13,161 bases of DNA from an uncultured bacterium (GCA_905214875.1 CAJMNR010000065.1:1-13161); one strand, 5' to 3'; shown: positions 5,773-13,112, counted from the first letter of the stretch. Translations and numbers: made by a program. Notes: a model not told the origin generated them from the sequence alone.

Positions 5773-7017
5773 ATGGATTTTAAAAGACGTAGACAACAAG
5801 TATTTGACAAAATGGAAGACAACTCGGTTTTACTTTTGTTTTCAGGAATAGAAGTACATGTGAGTGCAGATGAGTATGCACCATTCGAAGCCAATCGTAA
5901 TTTCTTTTATTTGACAGGACTTAGAAGAGACCGTATGGTCTTATTAATGGATAAGGCTGCTGAGAAAGAAACAGTAACATTATTTATTGAAGAAGCTGAT
6001 CCAACGAAAGAACGCTGGTATGGAAGAAAAGTAACTGTAGAAGAAGCAAAAGAGACTTCTAAGGTAGATAAAGTAGTATTTATTGATAATTTTAATGCAA
6101 TCATTGATCGAATGATGACAAGAGAAGATGTTTATACCATCTATTTCGATACATATCGTCACCAAATGGAAGACCTTCCAGATTATAATGTCGTACAGGC
6201 AAATACATTTGCAAAAGCATATCCTGGTGTTCGCATCCGCAATGCATTCCCACTTATTGCAGAGTTAAGAATGCAAAAGGATCAAGATGAAGTGGAAGAA
6301 ATCAAGAAGGCAATTGCAATCACGAACCTCGGCCTTCAAAATGTATTATCCAACTTAAAACCAGGGATGAAAGAGTATCAGGTACAGGCAGATTTTGAAT
6401 ATGCCATCAAGTATCATGGTGCAGACGGAGTTGCTTTCCCAACAATAGCTGGAAGTGGAAGTAACGGAACGATGCTTCACTATGACACGAATCGAGAAAC
6501 TTGTGAAGACCAAACATTAGTATTACTTGATCTTGGAGCAAAATATCAAGGATATTGTGCCGATATCACAAGAACATATCCTGTAAACGGTAAGTTTACA
6601 AAACAACAGCGAGACGTATATGACGTAGTACTTAAGGCAAATCAAAAAGTTGCCGAAGTTGCAAAACCTGGTATGACTACAGTAGAGCTAAATGAAGTAT
6701 GTAAGCAAGTGTTGGCAGAAGGCTGTATCAAGCTTGGCTTAATTAAGAATGCAGATGAAATCGGCAAATACTATATGCATGGGGTATCCCATCACCTTGG
6801 TATCGATGTTCACGATGTAACGGTGGACGCCAACAAGTTCCTTCGTCCGGGTGCAGTCATTACCAATGAACCAGGCTTATATATTGATGAGTGGAAAATC
6901 GGAATCCGTATCGAAGATGATCTGTTAATTACGGAAGATGGATGTGAAGTGTTATCTAAGGATATCATTCGTACCGCTGATGAGATTGAACGTTATATGG
7001 CAGAAAAACGGGCATAA
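5773..7017 (+). CDS. pepP: Xaa-Pro aminopeptidase (M24 family, aminopeptidase P)
   Basis: The ATG at 5773 is chosen because AGGAGG lies just before it; a start further upstream at 5734 has no RBS and adds 13 unusual residues. The resulting 414 aa fit the family. The N-terminal creatinase-like domain contains SADEYAPFEANRNFFYLTGL. The M24 'pita-bread' domain shows the metal ligands in order: two Asp in LLDLGAKYQGYCADITRTY, His in HGVSHHLGIDVHD, Glu in TNEPGLYI and Glu in GIRIEDDLLI. The enzyme uses two metal ions, usually Mn, to remove the N-terminal residue from cytosolic peptides with proline second. It is monocistronic, with its own promoter and a strong terminator. It looks like a normal housekeeping gene. 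Confidence 0.95.
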   Translation: MDFKRRRQQVFDKMEDNSVLLLFSGIEVHVSADEYAPFEANRNFFYLTGLRRDRMVLLMDKAAEKETVTLFIEEADPTKERWYGRKVTVEEAKETSKVDKVVFIDNFNAIIDRMMTREDVYTIYFDTYRHQMEDLPDYNVVQANTFAKAYPGVRIRNAFPLIAELRMQKDQDEVEEIKKAIAITNLGLQNVLSNLKPGMKEYQVQADFEYAIKYHGADGVAFPTIAGSGSNGTMLHYDTNRETCEDQTLVLLDLGAKYQGYCADITRTYPVNGKFTKQQRDVYDVVLKANQKVAEVAKPGMTTVELNEVCKQVLAEGCIKLGLIKNADEIGKYYMHGVSHHLGIDVHDVTVDANKFLRPGAVITNEPGLYIDEWKIGIRIEDDLLITEDGCEVLSKDIIRTADEIERYMAEKRA

Positions 7018-7022
7018 AAAAT

Positions 7023-7058
7023 ACCTGATTCTAACTATGTTGGAATCAGGTTTTTTTA
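7023..7058. terminator. Bidirectional terminator between convergent genes
   Basis: ACCTGATTC (7023-7031) pairs with GAATCAGGT (7043-7051) and is followed by TTTTTTT on the plus strand. The preceding plus-strand AAAAAA gives a T-run on the minus strand as well. It therefore can end both the aminopeptidase transcript and the convergent DinB-like transcript. Confidence 0.85.
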
Positions 7059-7066
7059 AAGTTCAG

Positions 7067-7342
7067 TTATGATTCATTATAGCTCCACCAGTCAGATTCT
7101 GAGAGGGAAAGGCTACGAAGAATTCCATTTCCAACGTTTGTGAGTGGAGAAAAGAAAGTTTCATACTCGTCCCGAAACCAGTAGTCAATAAAGAATGCGC
7201 AGTGGTATACTTGATACCAGAAGGGGATTTTATGAAAGTACTTAGCCCAGACATCGTCAGGACAAACCTCCACGATTTTCTTCAGCATATGGTAGGTCGA
7301 GAAAAATTGATTTTTGTTTGCAGTAATTGCAGAACGATTCAT
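7067..7342 (-). CDS. Short DinB-like protein, possibly C-terminally truncated
   Basis: ATG at 7342-7340 follows a very strong AAGGAGG at good spacing, so an upstream frame extension to 7537 is rejected. The 91-aa product contains MLKKIVEVCPDDVW and PFWYQVYHCAFFIDYWF, which look like the first helices of a DinB/YfiT-type four-helix bundle, including the usual metal-site His in the second helix. Full family members are about 150-170 aa, so the last helices are missing, and the end of the protein (residues about 60-91) does not look like the family. A frameshift or deletion near its 3' end is likely. Known family members include metal-dependent thiol transferases and uncharacterised stress proteins. 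It converges on the aminopeptidase. Confidence 0.55.
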   Translation of the reverse strand: MNRSAITANKNQFFSTYHMLKKIVEVCPDDVWAKYFHKIPFWYQVYHCAFFIDYWFRDEYETFFSPLTNVGNGILRSLSLSESDWWSYNES

Positions 7343-7374
7343 GTAATACCTCCTTAAAAATACTCTTTTGAATA

Positions 7375-7403
7375 ATAGTACAATTGCATATTGGCGAAAA
7401 CAA
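7375..7403 (-). promoter_or_regulatory. Promoter for the DinB-like gene
   Basis: Minus-strand TTGTTT (7403-7398), a 17-nt spacer and TACTAT (7380-7375) fit a vegetative promoter about 30 nt before the start codon. It lies in the 107-nt divergent gap with the acetyltransferase pseudogene. Confidence 0.5.
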
Positions 7404-7449
7404 GCAAACGAAGTAAGATAGGAAGAAAAAAAAGAAAGGAAAGAATCGT

Positions 7450-7957
7450 ATGTCAAACACATATCAAATAATAGACGAAACGACATGGAAGCGTGCCATG
7501 CACTGTAGTATCTTTCGAAACAGTGTGGAGCCGGCATTCTGTGTGACTTTTGAATTAGATGTCACCAACTTTCAGAAAAAAGTAAAAGAGAAAAACGCTT
7601 CATTTACCATTTCCATGGTGTATGCTGCGTGTAAATGTGCCGATGCAGGATAGTTTAGAAGAGTACGTGGCTGTAGCAACGAAGGCTGCAGAAGAACAAA
7701 AGGAATACTTTACAGGCCCGCTAGGAAATGATGTGTTTCAGTGTTCGCCAATGCCATGGATTAACTATACGCACATATCCCATACCAATTCGGGGAAGAA
7801 AGACAACTCCACACCTTTATTTGACTGGGGCAAATACATAACACGTGGAGACAAGTTAATAATGCCATTTTCTGTGCAGGTGCATCATTCATTCGTGGAC
7901 GGAATCCATGTTGGTAAATTTGCAAATCAATTGCAGGAATTCTTAGAGGAATTGTAG
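7450..7957 (+). pseudogene. Chloramphenicol-acetyltransferase-like gene broken by an internal deletion
   Basis: Two overlapping frames carry the two ends of one CAT-family (trimeric O-acetyltransferase) protein. Frame one (7450-7653) gives the N-terminus, including TTWKRAMHCSIFRNSVEPAF and SMVYAACKCA, with a good AAAGGAAAG ribosome binding site. Frame two, from about 7625 to 7957, gives the C-terminal part, including NVPMQDSLEEYV, SPMPWINYTHIS and the catalytic-histidine motif VQVHHSFVDGIHVGKF. Together they make about 168 codons where the family has about 210-220, so roughly 40 codons around the middle (the usual EEFRYR-type region) are missing and the frame shifts at the junction. The gene cannot make an intact enzyme. 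Members often are not true chloramphenicol resistance enzymes, so resistance is not implied. Confidence 0.85.
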
Positions 7958-7972
7958 ATGTTATATTTATGA

Positions 7973-8104
7973 AAATTTGAAGTACCGGATGCTGATCGGG
8001 AATTTGATTTTATCCAGTCCGTAAGGCAGACCTGTTATGCCTGCTTTTATCCATTAATTGCATTTGAACGCTTAGAAGGAATCTTTAGAAAAGTGTTATC
8101 GTAA
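7973..8104 (+). pseudogene. C-terminal remnant of an unidentified gene
   Basis: After a TGA at 7970-7972 a frame of 43 codons runs to TAA at 8102-8104. It reads like a real protein tail, with EVPDADREFDFIQSV, CYACFYPLIAF and ERLEGIFRKVLS. It has no start codon with an RBS and its upstream part is absent, since it abuts the CAT-like pseudogene. I do not recognise the family. It is best read as debris from a deletion or rearrangement that also damaged this neighbourhood. Confidence 0.45.
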
Positions 8105-8122
8105 AGGAAAGGGGTGTATCCT

Positions 8123-8983
8123 ATGAAACTACTAATTGCAGGAGCATTTGGTAACTTAGGAAGCGACTTATTACGAGCAGCAGTACAGATGGGGCATGAT
8201 GTGACGGCAGTCGATATGGTAATTCGGGACATAGAGGGACTAGATGCAAAACGCTTCGTTGCAAAGAAGGTTGATATTACAAAGAAAGAATCACTAGCTG
8301 GGCTCTGTGAAGGAATGGACGCAGTCATAACGACCGTGGGACTTACCAAGACAAGTGCTACTTTGACCAATTATGACATTGACTATAAGGGCAATAAGAA
8401 TCTGCTAGATGAGGCAGTTCGTGCCAAAGTAAAGAAATTTGTGTACATATCCGTATTAAAGGCAGACGCAAGAGAAGATGTTCCCATGCTTCATGCAAAA
8501 TACCTAATGGAGCAGGAGATTAAAAAGAGTAAGATCTGTTATGTCATCCATCGGCCAACCGGCTATTTTTACGACATCGCCAATGTATTTATGCCAATGA
8601 TTGAAAAAGGGAAAGTAACGCTGTTAGGAAAGAAACCGGTGCATGCCAATGTAATCGACACCTCTGATTTTGCTACATTCATATTGCAGCATCTAAACGA
8701 CAACAATGTGACCTACGATGTAGGCGGCAAGGAAACGTATTCCTATGAAGAAATGGCAAAGCTGTTTTTTGAGGCAGCAGGAAAGCCAGTAAAGATCTCC
8801 CACGCTCCAACATGGCTCTTTGATGTCCTTGCCCAGGTAAATAAGTGGAAGAAAAACGGAAAAGAAGCAATTATCAAATTTTCTAAATGGACGTTGTCCA
8901 ATGAGATGGTTGGCAATACAACCTATGGTACGCATAGTTTCAAAGAATACGTCAAATCGCGGTATCAATCAGAGAATCGATAG
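8123..8983 (+). CDS. NmrA-like atypical short-chain dehydrogenase (NAD(P)-binding)
   Basis: ATG at 8123 is chosen over GTG at 8114 because AAAGGGG (8108-8114) is spaced 8 nt from it; the product is 286 aa. The N-terminal dinucleotide-binding loop is IAGAFGNLGSDLL, with the glycines at residues 7, 10 and 13, and VDIT and AVITTVGLT follow as the next Rossmann strands. YDIDYKGNKNLLDEA and KKFVYISVLKA are typical of atypical SDRs of the NmrA/epimerase type. The YxxxK motif is replaced by a HAKYLMEQ-type segment, common in that group. It is probably an oxidoreductase or redox-sensing protein, substrate unknown. The following DUF1295 gene begins 15 nt after its stop codon with its own GAGAGGAG, so the two form an operon. 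Confidence 0.85.
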   Translation: MKLLIAGAFGNLGSDLLRAAVQMGHDVTAVDMVIRDIEGLDAKRFVAKKVDITKKESLAGLCEGMDAVITTVGLTKTSATLTNYDIDYKGNKNLLDEAVRAKVKKFVYISVLKADAREDVPMLHAKYLMEQEIKKSKICYVIHRPTGYFYDIANVFMPMIEKGKVTLLGKKPVHANVIDTSDFATFILQHLNDNNVTYDVGGKETYSYEEMAKLFFEAAGKPVKISHAPTWLFDVLAQVNKWKKNGKEAIIKFSKWTLSNEMVGNTTYGTHSFKEYVKSRYQSENR

Positions 8984-8998
8984 AGAGGAGTAAGAAAA

Positions 8999-9853
8999 AT
9001 GAGTGTAGCAGATGCAGTGAGTCTGGCTTTTCCAGCAGACATGTGGATTCTATTGGCCGTAGCCTTAGTGCTTAGTGCAATTGGCTTTTATAAATACGTC
9101 TATTTTCTATCCGTAGGATATGGCTGGGCAATTGCGGGGGAAGGCATTCTTTTCTTAGTGATGTTTCGTAAAAACCTAACGCCGATTATCGTACTTTTAT
9201 GTATCCTATTGATTTGCTATGGAGCAAGGCTTAGCGGATTCTTAGTATACCGGGAATATAAAAGCGCCTCCTATCGTAAGACACTAAAGAACGTGTCAAA
9301 GACTGAGAAGCCAATGCCATTTTTCGTAAAATGCGCTATCTGGATTTCGGTGGCTCTTTTGTATGTGGCACAAGTCACACCCGTCTATTACCGCCTGACA
9401 AATGGGAAAGAGCAGCAAGGAAACGTGGCCGTAGTCGGAGCCGTCATTATGGTGATTGGATTGATTTTGGAGAGCGTGGCAGACTGGCAAAAGTCCGAGC
9501 AGAAAAAGAAGGTTCCAGGTATGGTAGCCACCAAAGGACTTTACGCCATGGTACGTTGTCCAAACTATTTTGGAGAAATCATATTCTGGACCGGTGTATT
9601 TGTATCAGGTTGCGGTGCATTTGACGGTTTTATGCAATGGGGTGTTGCAATCTTTGGCTATGTATGTATTGTTTTAATCATGATTAGCGGAGCAAAGCGT
9701 TTAGAGGTAAGACAGAATAAAAACTATGGAGCAAAGGCAGAATATCAGGCGTACGTGGAACGGACACCAATTCTAATTCCCCTCATCCCAATCTATCATT
9801 TAGCAAAACAAAAGAAGGGAGAGGTGCAAAGTGAGGAAAAGAAAAAAGCATAA
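8999..9853 (+). CDS. DUF1295 / steroid 5-alpha-reductase-like membrane protein
   Basis: The 284-aa protein has about seven hydrophobic segments, from WILLAVALVLSAIGFYKYVY to the C-terminal ILIPLIPIYHL. The signature GLYAMVRCPNYFGEIIFW near residues 180-197 matches the R-x-PNYFGE core of DUF1295 and the related steroid 5-alpha-reductase C-terminal fold, and YQAYVERTPILIP is the usual closing motif. Related eukaryotic enzymes reduce C=C bonds with NADPH in the membrane; bacterial members are mostly uncharacterised. Its pairing with an NAD(P)-binding SDR suggests that the two act on one lipophilic substrate, but this is inference. The C-terminus is Lys/Glu rich. Confidence 0.85.
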   Translation: MSVADAVSLAFPADMWILLAVALVLSAIGFYKYVYFLSVGYGWAIAGEGILFLVMFRKNLTPIIVLLCILLICYGARLSGFLVYREYKSASYRKTLKNVSKTEKPMPFFVKCAIWISVALLYVAQVTPVYYRLTNGKEQQGNVAVVGAVIMVIGLILESVADWQKSEQKKKVPGMVATKGLYAMVRCPNYFGEIIFWTGVFVSGCGAFDGFMQWGVAIFGYVCIVLIMISGAKRLEVRQNKNYGAKAEYQAYVERTPILIPLIPIYHLAKQKKGEVQSEEKKKA

Positions 9854-9904
9854 CATAAAGGAAGAAGAGTTTATGTTTAGGACTTTTGTTACTGTAAAAT
9901 ACTG

Positions 9905-9933
9905 TTGATATTCAAAGAAGCTTCATGTATAAC
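9905..9933 (+). promoter_or_regulatory. Promoter for the GNAT fusion gene
   Basis: TTGATA (9905-9910), a 17-nt spacer and TATAAC (9928-9933) form a near-consensus promoter about 35 nt before the ATG at 9968. It separates this gene from the SDR/DUF1295 unit. An 11-codon frame with an AAAGGAAG-type site (9873-9908) lies just before; I see no reason to call it a gene. Confidence 0.6.
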
Positions 9934-9967
9934 TAAAGTAACGTAAATCGACAAAAGGAGGAGTCTT

Positions 9968-10774
9968 ATGAAGTACATAAAAGCAACAACGAAACATAAG
10001 GAATCCATTTATCAGTTAGTCCAAGATACGATTAGAACTATCTATCCGAAGTATTACCCCAAGGAAGTAGTAGACTTCTTTTGTGAACACCATAGCAAAG
10101 AAAAGATCCTTAAAGACATTGAAAATGGTTGTGTTAACATGTTATTGGTGGACGATGTGCTTGTAGGAACCGGCAGCTTGAAAGAAAATCACATTACAAG
10201 AGTATTTGTAGCCCCTAAGTTTCAAAGAAAAGGTTATGGAAACTATATTATGAATCGCCTGGAAGATGCCATATCGATGCAGTATGACGAGGTGTATCTG
10301 GATGCCTCCCTGTCAGCCAGCCAACTATATGAACACCGTGGGTATAAGACAGTAAGCCATGAGAAGACAAAAGTGAAAAATGATGCCATCTTGGTCTACG
10401 AGGTAATGAAAAAACAACTGCATTCCACGGACACCTCGATTAATTATGATGGAAGATTGTTTACACCGAAGGTCAACACGGAAAACGGAGAAGTGGACGA
10501 ACAGACGATATTTACATACCATCAAAATAAAACAACGTTATGGGCGGAGTACTCCGGTGGAGAAGTAAGAAATGGCTCGCTCATCGGTACAGTTGCACAA
10601 AATGGAGAATTGGATTTTTACTATCAGCATTTTAATACAAAAAACGAGTTAAGGGTAGGAAAATGCCATAGCGTTCCCAAAGTCTTAGACAACGGAAAGA
10701 TTGAATTATCCGAAGAATGGCAATGGATGAATGGCGACCAATCGAAAGGGGCATCCATCGTAGTGGAACGCTAA
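9968..10774 (+). CDS. GNAT N-acetyltransferase fused to a C-terminal beta-rich domain
   Basis: The 268-aa protein has two parts. Residues 1 to about 150 are a GNAT domain, with VFVAPKFQRKGYGNYIMNRLE as the acetyl-CoA loop and ASQLYEHRGYKTV as the final motif. Residues about 158-268 form a separate domain (YDGRLFTPKVNTENGEVDEQ, LWAEYSGGEVRNGSLIGTV, ELSEEWQWMNGD) that usually occurs alone as a protein of about 110 aa. That protein is often annotated, with little evidence, as 'n-acetylglutamate synthase', and looks like a small beta-barrel fold. The fusion may explain how that label arose. AAAGGAGGAG before the ATG is a strong RBS. Substrate unknown. Confidence 0.85.
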   Translation: MKYIKATTKHKESIYQLVQDTIRTIYPKYYPKEVVDFFCEHHSKEKILKDIENGCVNMLLVDDVLVGTGSLKENHITRVFVAPKFQRKGYGNYIMNRLEDAISMQYDEVYLDASLSASQLYEHRGYKTVSHEKTKVKNDAILVYEVMKKQLHSTDTSINYDGRLFTPKVNTENGEVDEQTIFTYHQNKTTLWAEYSGGEVRNGSLIGTVAQNGELDFYYQHFNTKNELRVGKCHSVPKVLDNGKIELSEEWQWMNGDQSKGASIVVER

Positions 10775-10833
10775 ATTTTATGAACAGGAATTTACTTAAA
10801 GATGCATGGAAATAGAACAACTTTCATACTAGT

Positions 10834-11961
10834 ATGTGCTGTATTACGACACAAGATAATGTCCTTCTTGCAACAGAAGAACCTATAAAGCTAGCAGTGA
10901 TTATTTCACATATGTATCTGCCAAGAGGGCTTACCGTAGTATGTAAGCACTTACTCGAACAAGAATATGCCGTAATCAATGAAAAGATTCGCATTTGGGA
11001 GGCTATCTGTGAAGAATATGAACGAACGAAACCGATATTGATTGGGCAGTCGTTATCCAAGCAACAGGAACTCAACAAAAGCTATGATGTGATCCTATAT
11101 TCTAAACAGGAGAGTCATTTGGAATCAAACAACAAGCAGTATAATCGATTTTATATGATGCTTGGTAATGAGTTTGAAGTATTTCAAGCAGCCATAAAAG
11201 AAGCGGCAAAGAAGCTAAACAATGATGGAAGGCTGATCGTGTTGGCACGTATTTGCTGGATACTTCCTATTTGGAAACTACTTGAGGAATGCAAGCTTCA
11301 ATTTGACTATCCGAACTATCACTATTACATAGCCAAAAACTCTAATCCTAATGAATATGTGTGGCTTAAATTTACCTATAAAGAGGGCGGAATTAATCTT
11401 AACTGCCAGAAACGAAACCTCGAGCAGTATATGAAGGAAAACTTGCAATATTTCTTTACGGAGAACACGACAAAACAGCTAGCCAAATTGTGCGTAGGCT
11501 ATACCGCATGCCTTGTAGTACCTTCGGTGGCGGTATGCGCAAACAGCTTAGGAAAGCAGGTCGTTCTGTTTGAGAAGGACAATCGGTTTAGAACAAATAG
11601 CGGAGTGAAATATATAAAATATGATTTATATGCAGGACTGACCAAAGTAAATTACCGTAAGTTTGCCAATAAATTTAGCACGGTCATATGCGACCCGCCG
11701 TTTAATGTGGACTTATCGGTGTTGGCCAGAGACATATATGAGCTTGTAAATCACTCAAAAGAGAGCAAGATCTTTTTGATTTATCCAAAATGTCGGCTTT
11801 CATTGTTACGAAATGCAATGAGTAAGCAAAGGATGCACCTTGTTGAGTCTGGTTTTCAAACGATAGAATATATGCAGCCGCCAAGGATTGTAAGATATGA
11901 AGGAGTAGAGGCAATACAAATCTATCGGTTTGCGGTAGAAGAAAAGCACCTATCGGGTTAG
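10834..11961 (+). CDS. SAM-dependent methyltransferase, PF10237-like C-terminal domain
   Basis: The 375-aa protein has a C-terminal catalytic-type domain over residues about 200-370. In order it shows LQYFFTENTTKQLAKL, CLVVPSVAVCANSLGKQVVL, the acidic FEKDNRF after the second strand, YIKYDLYAG, and VICDPPFNVDLS with DPPF at 287-290. This order matches the N6-adenine/lysine methyltransferase family PF10237 (Efm5/EEF1AKMT1, ZCCHC4), as I recall it. The N-terminal half (about 1-190) contains an AAKKLNNDGRLIVLARI segment that may be a degenerate Rossmann fold, giving a two-half layout like RsmC. The target, whether nucleic acid or protein, is unknown. An in-frame TAG at 10813 limits the start to 10834 or later, and no clear RBS is visible there, so the true start is uncertain. 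Confidence 0.75.
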   Translation: MCCITTQDNVLLATEEPIKLAVIISHMYLPRGLTVVCKHLLEQEYAVINEKIRIWEAICEEYERTKPILIGQSLSKQQELNKSYDVILYSKQESHLESNNKQYNRFYMMLGNEFEVFQAAIKEAAKKLNNDGRLIVLARICWILPIWKLLEECKLQFDYPNYHYYIAKNSNPNEYVWLKFTYKEGGINLNCQKRNLEQYMKENLQYFFTENTTKQLAKLCVGYTACLVVPSVAVCANSLGKQVVLFEKDNRFRTNSGVKYIKYDLYAGLTKVNYRKFANKFSTVICDPPFNVDLSVLARDIYELVNHSKESKIFLIYPKCRLSLLRNAMSKQRMHLVESGFQTIEYMQPPRIVRYEGVEAIQIYRFAVEEKHLSG

Positions 11962-11990
11962 GCAAAATCAGCCATAATCCATAGGTGCTT
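11944..11990. terminator. Bidirectional terminator overlapping the methyltransferase stop codon
   Basis: AAGCACCTAT (11944-11953) pairs with ATAGGTGCTT (11981-11990), and the long loop can pair further (GGGTTA..GGC with GCC..TAATCC). It overlaps the last codons of the methyltransferase and lies 16 nt beyond the 3' end of the convergent kinase gene. Short T/A stretches flank both sides, so it may act on both strands. Confidence 0.65.
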
Positions 11991-12006
11991 TATACATTGG
12001 AATTTG

Positions 12007-12561
12007 TTATCCTCTCATAAATTCATCTATCCTTGATAAAAGAATTTCATCTGTTTGATATAAAAAATCATCTGCATTTATATTTATTACATCTCCTGGC
12101 ACTTTTTCTTTTCTTGCAGACTCTGTATAATCCCTAAAATCGTCAAAAACATCAAGTGTGGTGCTTAAATGAACTGGATGTCTATTTTCGTTATAAATGC
12201 GATTTAAATATCTTTTATGTAAAATATTAATATCTCCTTGAAGAACAAGTGTCAGTATCTCATAATCATTTTCAAAAGCCATTTGATGCAATTTTTCTAA
12301 CTCTGCTTTATGAAAATTTGATTCTAAAATAAGATTTTTGTTCAACTTTCCAAACTCTGAAAATATAAATATCATTAATTCCATTGTAGCCTTTGAAAGT
12401 TTTAAATTCTCTTCTCTATTAGAAAAACCAACGGTATCCCCTAATACTTCTTTAATTGAATCTTTACAAAAGACATTTGTATTATATCTTTGGGAAAGAA
12501 TATTTGCAAAAGTAGATTTTCCTGTTGCCAAATCTCCCATAACTAATAATAATTTCTTCAT
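12007..12561 (-). CDS. AAA-type P-loop kinase/ATP-binding protein
   Basis: The 184-aa protein begins MKKLLLVMGDLATGKSTFAN, with Walker A at residues 9-17. A Walker B-like strand follows (LILESNFHK, near 77-85), then an Arg-containing lid segment, HKRYLNRIYNENRHP. This is the layout of AAA_33/zeta-toxin-like small kinases, which phosphorylate nucleotides, cofactors, sugars or antibiotics; the substrate is unknown. AGAGGTGG precedes the ATG on the minus strand. The gene and its upstream region are clearly more AT-rich than neighbouring genes, which suggests separate acquisition. No antitoxin-like partner is adjacent, so a toxin-antitoxin reading is not supported. Confidence 0.8.
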   Translation of the reverse strand: MKKLLLVMGDLATGKSTFANILSQRYNTNVFCKDSIKEVLGDTVGFSNREENLKLSKATMELMIFIFSEFGKLNKNLILESNFHKAELEKLHQMAFENDYEILTLVLQGDINILHKRYLNRIYNENRHPVHLSTTLDVFDDFRDYTESARKEKVPGDVININADDFLYQTDEILLSRIDEFMRG

Positions 12562-12828
12562 AGTCCACCTCTATAAATTCTTATTTATCCAATGGTTTAA
12601 TAAACAACTAATTCGTAATTGAATACGATTGTTCATCAATCATTATGTTTATTGTACACTAAAAACAGTAAAACATATAACAAATTTCACCTTTTATACA
12701 TATATTGGTCTTCTTATCTTAAAGTCCTTTATTAAAGATATCTCCATTTATACCATGATATTTTCCATACTTAGATATTTTGTCATGATTGCAAAAAGGG
12801 CATATATGAAATTAATGGGAAAACACCA
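12562..12828. other. AT-rich intergenic region without a recognisable gene
   Basis: This 267-nt stretch holds the leader of the kinase gene and then AT-rich DNA. A 67-codon plus-strand frame (12629-12832) starts at TTG without an RBS, has a composition expected of AT-rich DNA, and overlaps the promoter of the riboswitch transcript. I see no gene, tRNA or repeat here. Confidence 0.6.
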
Positions 12829-12857
12829 TTGACAACGTACCTAATTGGTGCTACCCT
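12829..12857 (+). promoter_or_regulatory. Promoter of the FMN riboswitch transcript
   Basis: A consensus -35 TTGACA (12829-12834), a 17-nt spacer and a poor -10 TACCCT (12852-12857) preceded by an extended-type TGC. Transcription would start about 15 nt before the riboswitch. Confidence 0.6.
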
Positions 12858-12878
12858 TTTACTAGCAAATTGAATACG

Positions 12879-13005
12879 AACTTCGGGGCAGGGTGCAATT
12901 CCCTACTGGCGGTATAGTCCGCGAACCTTATTAGGCCGATTTGGTGACTGTCGTATCGAATGATGGAATTCCAAAACCAACAGTATAGTCTGGATGAAAG
13001 AAGTA
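12879..13005 (+). promoter_or_regulatory. FMN riboswitch (RFN element)
   Basis: The conserved RFN blocks occur in order: CTTCGGGGCAGGGTG (12881-12895), AATTCCCTACTGGCGGTATAG, TCCGCGAACC, GCCGATTTGGTGA, then GGAATTCCAAAACCAACAGT and AGTCTGGATGAAAGAAG at the end. The variable arm includes a 20-nt insertion typical of natural variation. It binds flavin mononucleotide and usually represses riboflavin biosynthesis (rib) or the riboflavin transporter (ribU). The controlled gene must lie to the right, beyond the window, since no plus-strand gene starts before 13161. Confidence 0.95.
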
Positions 13006-13081
13006 AGTATGTATTTTAATAAGAGCGTATCCTATGTTACCGATGTGGCACATGATATGTGAATTATTGGAATACTTTTTT

Positions 13082-13112
13082 AACCGGAGATAATTTTTAT
13101 CTCCGGTTTTTT
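13082..13112 (+). terminator. Terminator, expression platform of the FMN riboswitch
   Basis: AACCGGAGATAA (13082-13093) pairs with TTATCTCCGGTT (13097-13108) in a 12-bp stem with a 3-nt loop and is followed by a T-run. It lies about 75 nt after the aptamer, as expected for FMN-induced premature termination. The minus strand lacks a comparable T-run. Confidence 0.9.

Noticed and set aside
7343..7537. N-terminal extension of the DinB-like gene
   Set aside because: It overlaps the divergent pseudogene and promoter region, while the ATG at 7342 has a strong AAGGAGG.
7450..7957. Functional chloramphenicol resistance gene
   Set aside because: Two frames with about 40 codons missing; the family also includes many non-resistance members.
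9873..9908. 11-codon frame after the DUF1295 gene
   Set aside because: It overlaps the -35 of the next promoter and has no supporting structure or paired hairpins, unlike the leader at 3165.
12007..12561. Zeta-type toxin of a toxin-antitoxin pair
   Set aside because: The P-loop kinase fold fits many small kinases and no antitoxin-sized gene lies beside it.
12629..12832. 67-codon plus-strand ORF
   Set aside because: TTG start without an RBS, composition of AT-rich noncoding DNA, and overlap with the riboswitch promoter.
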